A model generated the notes under the pieces. That model worked only from the letters and a program-made list of their open reading frames with translations. It was not told where the DNA came from and made no database searches. A stretch of 64,000 nucleotides of DNA, from NCBI GenBank assembly GCA_021234155.1, contig JAJEKV010000003.1, positions 23,594,874 to 23,658,873 on the forward strand, written 5' to 3'. Each line of letters opens with the position of its first letter. Position 1 is the stretch's first letter. Positions 59,640-64,000 of this stretch are shown one piece after another. This DNA comes from Isoetes taiwanensis. Taxonomy: Eukaryota; Streptophyta; Lycopodiopsida; Isoetales; Isoetaceae. Made by a program: the position numbers and the translations under genes.

Positions 59640-60664
59640 CAATAAGAATTTTGCCCCCAAGCAGATCCTAAAATCTCAAAAGGTCCTTCCCAAATATTGT
59701 CAAATTTAGAAGCAACATTCTCTTTAGATCGATTCCATTTCAAAGACTAACTCCCCTCACAGAAAAAAACCTCCCATCCTATTTTTAGCCCTCAAGGTGG
59801 CCTTGTCCTTGGCCTTTTTACTTTAATGGCTTGTTCAAAGATCTAGTCTATGTTCATCTAGCTGCAAAAAAACTTCCAATCTGCCTTTGATTGCCTTATC
59901 CATTTCTAAGCAAAGAGTTGAAGCCATTTTGAGAGAAGGGATTTCCAGCCTAAGGGTATCGTGGATTCTAGACCGCACACAAGCCTAAAAGGGGTGTGAC
60001 CAGAGCCACTTTGGTAGTAGTACGATATGCCCACAATGCATCCGTAAGCCTTAAATGCCAATCCCGCTTAGAAAAGTCAACAGCCTTTTGTAGAATGGAT
60101 TTGATTACCTTATTGATGCTTCCGCTTGGCCATTTCCTTGTGGATAGTAATGAAGAACTCCTGGACATGTTTGATCTTGAACCCAAGTAGTCATCTTCTA
60201 AATAACATCGTTAACAAAAGCAAGACCCTCGCTTCGGGTTGAATTTTATATGGAATACCAAATCGAAACATATATGATCATACAAGAAGTTTGCAAGAAT
60301 TTGGGCATTAGCTTGCCTTGCGTGTATAGCCTCCACCCACTTTGTAAATAAATCAGAAGCAACCAATATATATTCGTGTTGAGCCAAGACGGGGTGGAGA
60401 GGCCCCACAAGTCCAATCCCCAACTGAAGGGACCTCGGGAGACGATGGTCGTAAGCTCACCGGGGTCGTAATATTCTTTTTTGGCAAAAATCGACAAGAG
60501 TGGCATCTTGTTACATAAGTGTGACAATCCTTAAACATTGAAGGCCAAAAGTAACCAGCTCGTAATATTTTTTGGTCAGGGATTCGGATGAAAAATGGCC
60601 TCCGCACACTCCATGATGACACTCTTGCGTAACCAATGCATATTCCCTCGCTCCTCAAAAACAC
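59640..60664 (-). pseudogene. Gypsy integrase core and C-terminus (copy C), frameshifted
   Basis: Fragments in shifting frames contain GYFWPSMFKDCHTYVTRC, WVEA-like remains, INKVIKSILQKAVDFSKRDW and DALWAYRTTTK. The Glu-containing block is altered relative to copy B (SGSINKV against AEASNKV). The C-terminal GPFEI region lies near 59,650-59,740. Confidence 0.7.
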
Positions 60665-61350
60665 CTTAGAAGCAACCCATCTCTATTTATTTTGCATAAC
60701 ACATCACCTACTAAAACATAAGCTAAACACCTTTCTTTGAATCTCCTTAAGGCGCTTTTGGTCATGTCTGCAGGAAGTTCTTGCCACTTAAGATATTTGA
60801 TAATTGGGACTTGCCAAGAATCATAACTGAGGACTTGAAAGACTTCAGCCTCTCCCTGCACATCATTGTCAACTTCATGATCATAGAAAGCATATGGAAG
60901 GTATAGACTAGGATTAGTAGTTCGAAAGCAAAGAGTACGATTTTGAAGATCGAAAGATTGAAGCCTGACTGCCCAACGATGAAGCTTAGCCTTTTTTTCT
61001 ACTTTACCATAAAGCATACATAATGGGTTCAGCTTCATGAACACTAGTATCTTGCTGCACATCAACAAATGTCCATGCTTCTTGACCAAAAATATAAGCT
61101 AAAGAAAGATGTTTTTCCGTGACTCGATATTTTTCCTCCGCCTTTGACCATTGCTTGCCGTAAAACCCTATGAGACCTTTTCCTTGATAAGTGCTATTCC
61201 CAATGCCTTCTTTGTCACAGTGATATAAACCTGAAAATCCTCAGAAATGGTTGGCGAGATCAAGATGGTTTCTGCACTTAAAGCACTTATTAGAGAGTCA
61301 AAAGCCTCTTGGCACTCCTTAGACCAACATACCCTAATAAATTTGCTCAT
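60655..61350 (-). pseudogene. Degenerate RNase H and integrase N-terminal arm (copy C)
   Basis: The 61,168-61,350 frame has the linker CWSKECQEAFDSL and the acid-free YITVTKKALG stretch. The 60,655-61,089 frame continues with KILVFMKLNPL, then WAVRLQSFDL and, after it, the arm that leads into integrase (LPADMTKSALRRFKERC, DGLLLRC). Again no DEDD residue is present, which independently supports loss of activity in this domain. Confidence 0.7.
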
Positions 61351-61588
61351 CCTTTAGGGATATATCCTACTCTTGTTAATGCGTAAATAGGACTGATCAT
61401 ATGTGAGAAATTTGGTACATCGATTCTTAAGAAACCGCCATACCAATCAATTTCTTAACTTCTTTGACATTAGTAGGAGCTGGTACATTCTTGAGTAGTG
61501 CTACCTTCTCTTGAGAAACCCAGTAGGCTCTGCATGTGAAAACTTGGTGGCCAAGTAGTTGCCCCCTTGGGCTAGAAAAATGCACTTT

Positions 61589-62374
61589 TTAGGATTTAAA
61601 TTTACTCCAAATTTGCCTACACATTATGCAAAGATCATGTACTAATTGAAAGTGCTGGGCCCTTGTAGTACCAAGACACAAATCATCCAAAAATATTCTA
61701 AAGGATTCTGGAGGCATGTTTTTAAAAGCTAGATCCATGGCCCTTTGAAATGTAGAAGGTGCATTCATTAACCCAAAAGGCATTCGTTTCATAGCATAAG
61801 TACCCCAAGGCCACAAAAGATGTTTTAGGTTGATCATCCAATCTGATAGCTATTTGGTTAAATCCCGAAACCCATCTAGGAAAGAGTAAATTTCTTTGCC
61901 ACTATAGCGCATGGGGTATCTTCAAGGAAGGGAAGAGGATAACAAATCCTTTTAGAGTTGCCTTATTCAATTCCCTATAATCTATGCAGATTCAAAAATT
62001 TCCATTCTTCTTTAAGACCGGGTACAATACATGACACCCAAGATGGATTGCTAATAGGATAAATGAGATCAGCAAGTCACCATCTTCTCTAATTCTTCCT
62101 TGATCAAGTGTAGCAATGAGGGATTAAGTTTTCGTAGCTTCAAATACGTGTTTGGCTCCTTCCTTAAGTTTAATTTCAAACTCACCACATTATTAGATAC
62201 CCCATTAATTGAGTAATCCCATGCAAATACGTCAGCCATACCTTGAAAGAGCTCTTGAAATTGGTGGCACTCATATGCATTGGTCAATTTCCCCATGAAT
62301 ATGCTTCTGGTTTGGCCATTCTTGGTGATAGTTATCTCGTGGGTGTCTTCCTCTTGGGAAGCATTGATCACCAA
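61589..62374 (-). pseudogene. Gypsy reverse transcriptase (copy C), frameshifted
   Basis: The fingers part (62,069-62,374) has DVFAWDY and KLRKLNPSL. The palm part (61,589-61,837) has TYAMKRMPFGLMNAP and FLDD. Between them the RICIDYREL region is shifted by small indels. The arrangement is the same as in copy B, immediately downstream of the extra RNase H. Confidence 0.75.
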
Positions 62375-62460
62375 TATAGGATGAAGTTGTTGTAATTCTT
62401 TCTCGGCAGTTCATCTTCATGGACAAAGACCCTCGCTTAAATATTGCATCGAGGTGTTTT

Positions 62461-62940
62461 TCAGCAGAGCTGATCGGCCTCTTGGTTGAATTCCCTATTG
62501 ACATGCACAATTTCCCAAGAAGTGAGTAGTGAAAGTTTCTCCAATACCTTGTTTCTAAGCATCTCCATGTCCTTATTTTTCGCTTGAAAGTTCCCTTGGA
62601 CTTGTTGACAGACTAGAAATGAATCACCAAAAATTGTCAAATGGGAAATATTCAAAGCTATGGCTTCACCAATTCCAGCTAGAAGGGCCTGATACTCTGC
62701 AGCATTGGACGTAATAGATGAATGGATCCTGCCTATAGTAGCTATCACCTTAAAGTTAGTATCCTTGAGAATAGCACCTGCCGCAGCCACATTCAATCTT
62801 CTAGAGATTCCTCCATCAAACCATAAATAGGCTCTAGAAAGGACTGGTTCTTGGCTGGTCTGTTCAAGAATAAGAGATGAATAATGAGCGGCTATATGAT
62901 GAGGCATTAGAGAATAGCACCCTAAACTTTCTGGTACCAA
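62461..62940 (-). CDS. Archaeal/plant-type RNase H placed before RT (copy C)
   Basis: A 159-residue ORF matches the copy B domain almost residue for residue. It has the four acidic DEDD positions of RNase HI: FDGG, NAAEYQALL, FGDS and NQEADQL. The role is to degrade RNA in RNA-DNA hybrids during reverse transcription. It lies between protease (62,958 onward) and RT (62,374 downward), confirming the unusual order seen in copy B. The frame breaks just after the last catalytic Asp. Confidence 0.8.
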   Translation of the reverse strand: MVPESLGCYSLMPHHIAAHYSSLILEQTSQEPVLSRAYLWFDGGISRRLNVAAAGAILKDTNFKVIATIGRIHSSITSNAAEYQALLAGIGEAIALNISHLTIFGDSFLVCQQVQGNFQAKNKDMEMLRNKVLEKLSLLTSWEIVHVNREFNQEADQLC

Positions 62941-62957
62941 AATTTCCTCTATCAGAT

Positions 62958-63360
62958 TTATTTGTGGGCTGGCAGATAAGTTTCCATCCTTATTATAGGG
63001 TAGCAGTGGTCTGACCGTCTGAAATAGTACATATTCTTTGTTTCCAGATTGGCCGCATCAACAGTCTTCATCCATCTTCTTCCTAGCAAGAGGTCGTAGA
63101 CTTCATCCTCGTCTTCTTGAGCAAAAGCTATAACCACAAAATCAGTAGAGACAACAATATTTTCAATTGAGACTTGCAGACCAGTGATGAGCCCCATTGG
63201 GCGAACCTTTTGATTAGAAAAACTCTTCAACATGAGGGGAGTGGGTTTATTTATCTGCAGCTTAAGCCTTTTGAGAACATGATAAGGCATTACGCTCAAT
63301 CCGCACTCCACCGCCTAAGATAACATTAGAAAGAGAAGAACTATTTATGGTAGCTTCATA
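62958..63360 (-). pseudogene. Gypsy aspartic protease (copy C)
   Basis: The open part (62,958-63,311) has the retropepsin-like run ending in LLLGRRWM, which corresponds to the conserved ILGR-type C-terminal motif of plant gypsy proteases. The N-terminal active-site region should read D-S/T-G-A. Here the residues are ECGLSV with a frame change just upstream, and the three copies disagree with one another exactly at this site. The enzyme would cut the gag-pol polyprotein. I cannot tell whether the catalytic Asp is really lost. Confidence 0.6.
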
Positions 63361-63621
63361 AAAGAATATGCCGGTCATCGTCACGCTTGTGGCAGCACCA
63401 AATGACTACTAGCATCTTCATGTGGTAGCATATCCCTCAACACCTTTTTCCCTAAACCGGGGTGCAATCCAAAGAAGTGTAAGCAAGATCAATAGATATT
63501 TTAGAGTTTTTTAGCGTAATATCAAGATCATCCATCTCCTTGGGCAGAAATTTTTGCTAGGAGGAAGCGGAATGTACGGCTCGTAAGGTTCAAAGCAGGT
63601 ACCGTGTATCCGCTGGTGATA

Positions 63622-63978
63622 CTATAGTTTTTTTTCTAGTCCGACAGCCAACACTTCCTCCGTTGTATCATCTGCTTGTACCTCTATAAACCGAATAGAA
63701 CTGCTAGAGGCCTGCTTCTCTGCTTCTTGTTTAGCAAAATACTCCTTGACACTACATTTAAGGTCAGTGTGACCAATCTGTTTACAAAAGGAACATTGAG
63801 GACACTCTCGTCCATAATGTCCCCTTTTAGCACATTTTGGGCAAGGTCTTAGAAAGCATGTATTGTCTGAATGATTAGTTCTTTGGCAAATAGTGCATGC
63901 GGCATTAGCAGTATTAGTATTTGTTGGCAAGACATTCTGACCTTTAAGAACTTCTGCAAGTTGTTTCGACACGTCCAA
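63622..63978 (-). CDS. Gypsy gag nucleocapsid with three zinc knuckles (copy C)
   Basis: A 118-residue open stretch holds three consecutive CCHC zinc knuckles with C-x2-C-x4-H-x4-C spacing: C28/C31/H36/C41, C46/C49/H54/C59 and C62/C65/H70/C75. Nucleocapsid knuckles of this type bind the element's RNA during packaging. Most plant gypsy gags have one or two, so three in a row is on the high side. The first methionine is internal to gag, since the rest of gag lies beyond the window edge. The stretch after the knuckles is rich in Glu, Lys and Ser and leads towards protease. Confidence 0.75.
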   Translation of the reverse strand: MDVSKQLAEVLKGQNVLPTNTNTANAACTICQRTNHSDNTCFLRPCPKCAKRGHYGRECPQCSFCKQIGHTDLKCSVKEYFAKQEAEKQASSSSIRFIEVQADDTTEEVLAVGLEKKL

Positions 63979-64000
63979 CAGGGTTTCTGTAACTTTAGTT

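Larger units (their letters stand above)
31063..62593. repeat. Tandem array unit B (about 31.5 kb)
   Basis: This is the second full period. Compared with unit A it has about 780 extra bases near 36.5-37.3 kb, about 840 extra bases of copia sequence near 50.1-51.0 kb, and lacks the 1.1 kb insertion found in A at 26.7-27.8 kb. Otherwise the two align end to end, with many small differences and some nearly identical stretches. Confidence 0.9.
57514..64000 (-). mobile_element. Ty3/gypsy LTR retrotransposon, 3' part and pol (copy C)
   Basis: This third gypsy copy begins with its 3' LTR (57,514-58,414) and runs through the tandem-repeat 3' region, integrase, RNase H, RT, extra RNase H and protease to gag at the window edge. 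It lacks the 1.1 kb insertion present in copy B, so it shows the empty site. Its gag zinc knuckles and protease are better preserved than in the other copies. Confidence 0.87.
62594..64000. repeat. Start of tandem array unit C (runs off window)
   Basis: This is the third copy of the phase that begins at 1 and at 31,063. It covers RNase H, protease and gag of the gypsy element, and is cleaner in reading frame than copy A. It shows that the array has more than two units or at least a third partial one. Confidence 0.85.

Noticed and set aside
1-64000. The 31 kb unit as a single giant LTR retrotransposon.
   Set aside because: The true LTR pair encloses only about 9 kb. The rest of the unit holds independent LINE and copia elements with their own orientation signals and decay.

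Overview
The window looks like nuclear DNA of a land plant with a repeat-rich genome. It contains plant-type Ty3/gypsy and Ty1/copia LTR retrotransposons, an APE-type LINE, AT-rich spacers with microsatellites, and possible intron boundaries (GTATGT donors, CTCTGCAG acceptors). I see no bacterial operons, rRNA, tRNA or CRISPR array. The lineage within land plants cannot be fixed from the sequence. Almost every coding region is a transposon remnant interrupted by indels.

The main structure is a tandem array with a period of about 31 kb. Unit A is 1-31,062, unit B is 31,063-62,593, and unit C begins at 62,594 and runs off the window. Each unit carries the same series in the same order: the 5' half of a minus-strand gypsy element with its 5' LTR, a GC-rich block, a minus-strand LINE, a spacer with a membrane-protein (PGG-like) remnant, a spacer with an acidic ORF, a diverged repeat cluster, a minus-strand copia remnant, a hairpin-bordered spacer, an exon-like repeated module, and then the 3' LTR and 3' half of the next gypsy element. 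The one complete gypsy element (24,889-34,129) spans the A/B junction. The units differ by a few insertions and deletions: about 780 bp gained in B at 36.5 kb, about 840 bp of copia lost in A at 18.3 kb, and about 1.1 kb gained in A at 26.7 kb.

The most notable biology is in the gypsy element. Its pol order is protease, then a complete archaeal/plant-type RNase H with all four DEDD acidic residues, then reverse transcriptase, then the usual gypsy RNase H with every catalytic acid lost, then integrase. Plant Tat-type elements that I know carry the second RNase H after the first one, before integrase. Here it sits upstream of RT. The order is seen directly in two copies, and the truncated third copy agrees with it. 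Downstream of integrase, in the same sense, lie two families of in-frame tandem repeats (about 155 bp and about 45 bp) that keep long hydrophobic ORFs open.

A caution applies to all reading frames. Differences between the repeat copies cluster at CAG and CTG trinucleotides (CAG against CGT or AAAG; CTG against CCG, CTCG or CGC). This looks more like a systematic sequencing or assembly artefact, perhaps at methylated CHG sites, than ordinary mutation. Many apparent frameshifts may therefore not exist in the plant.
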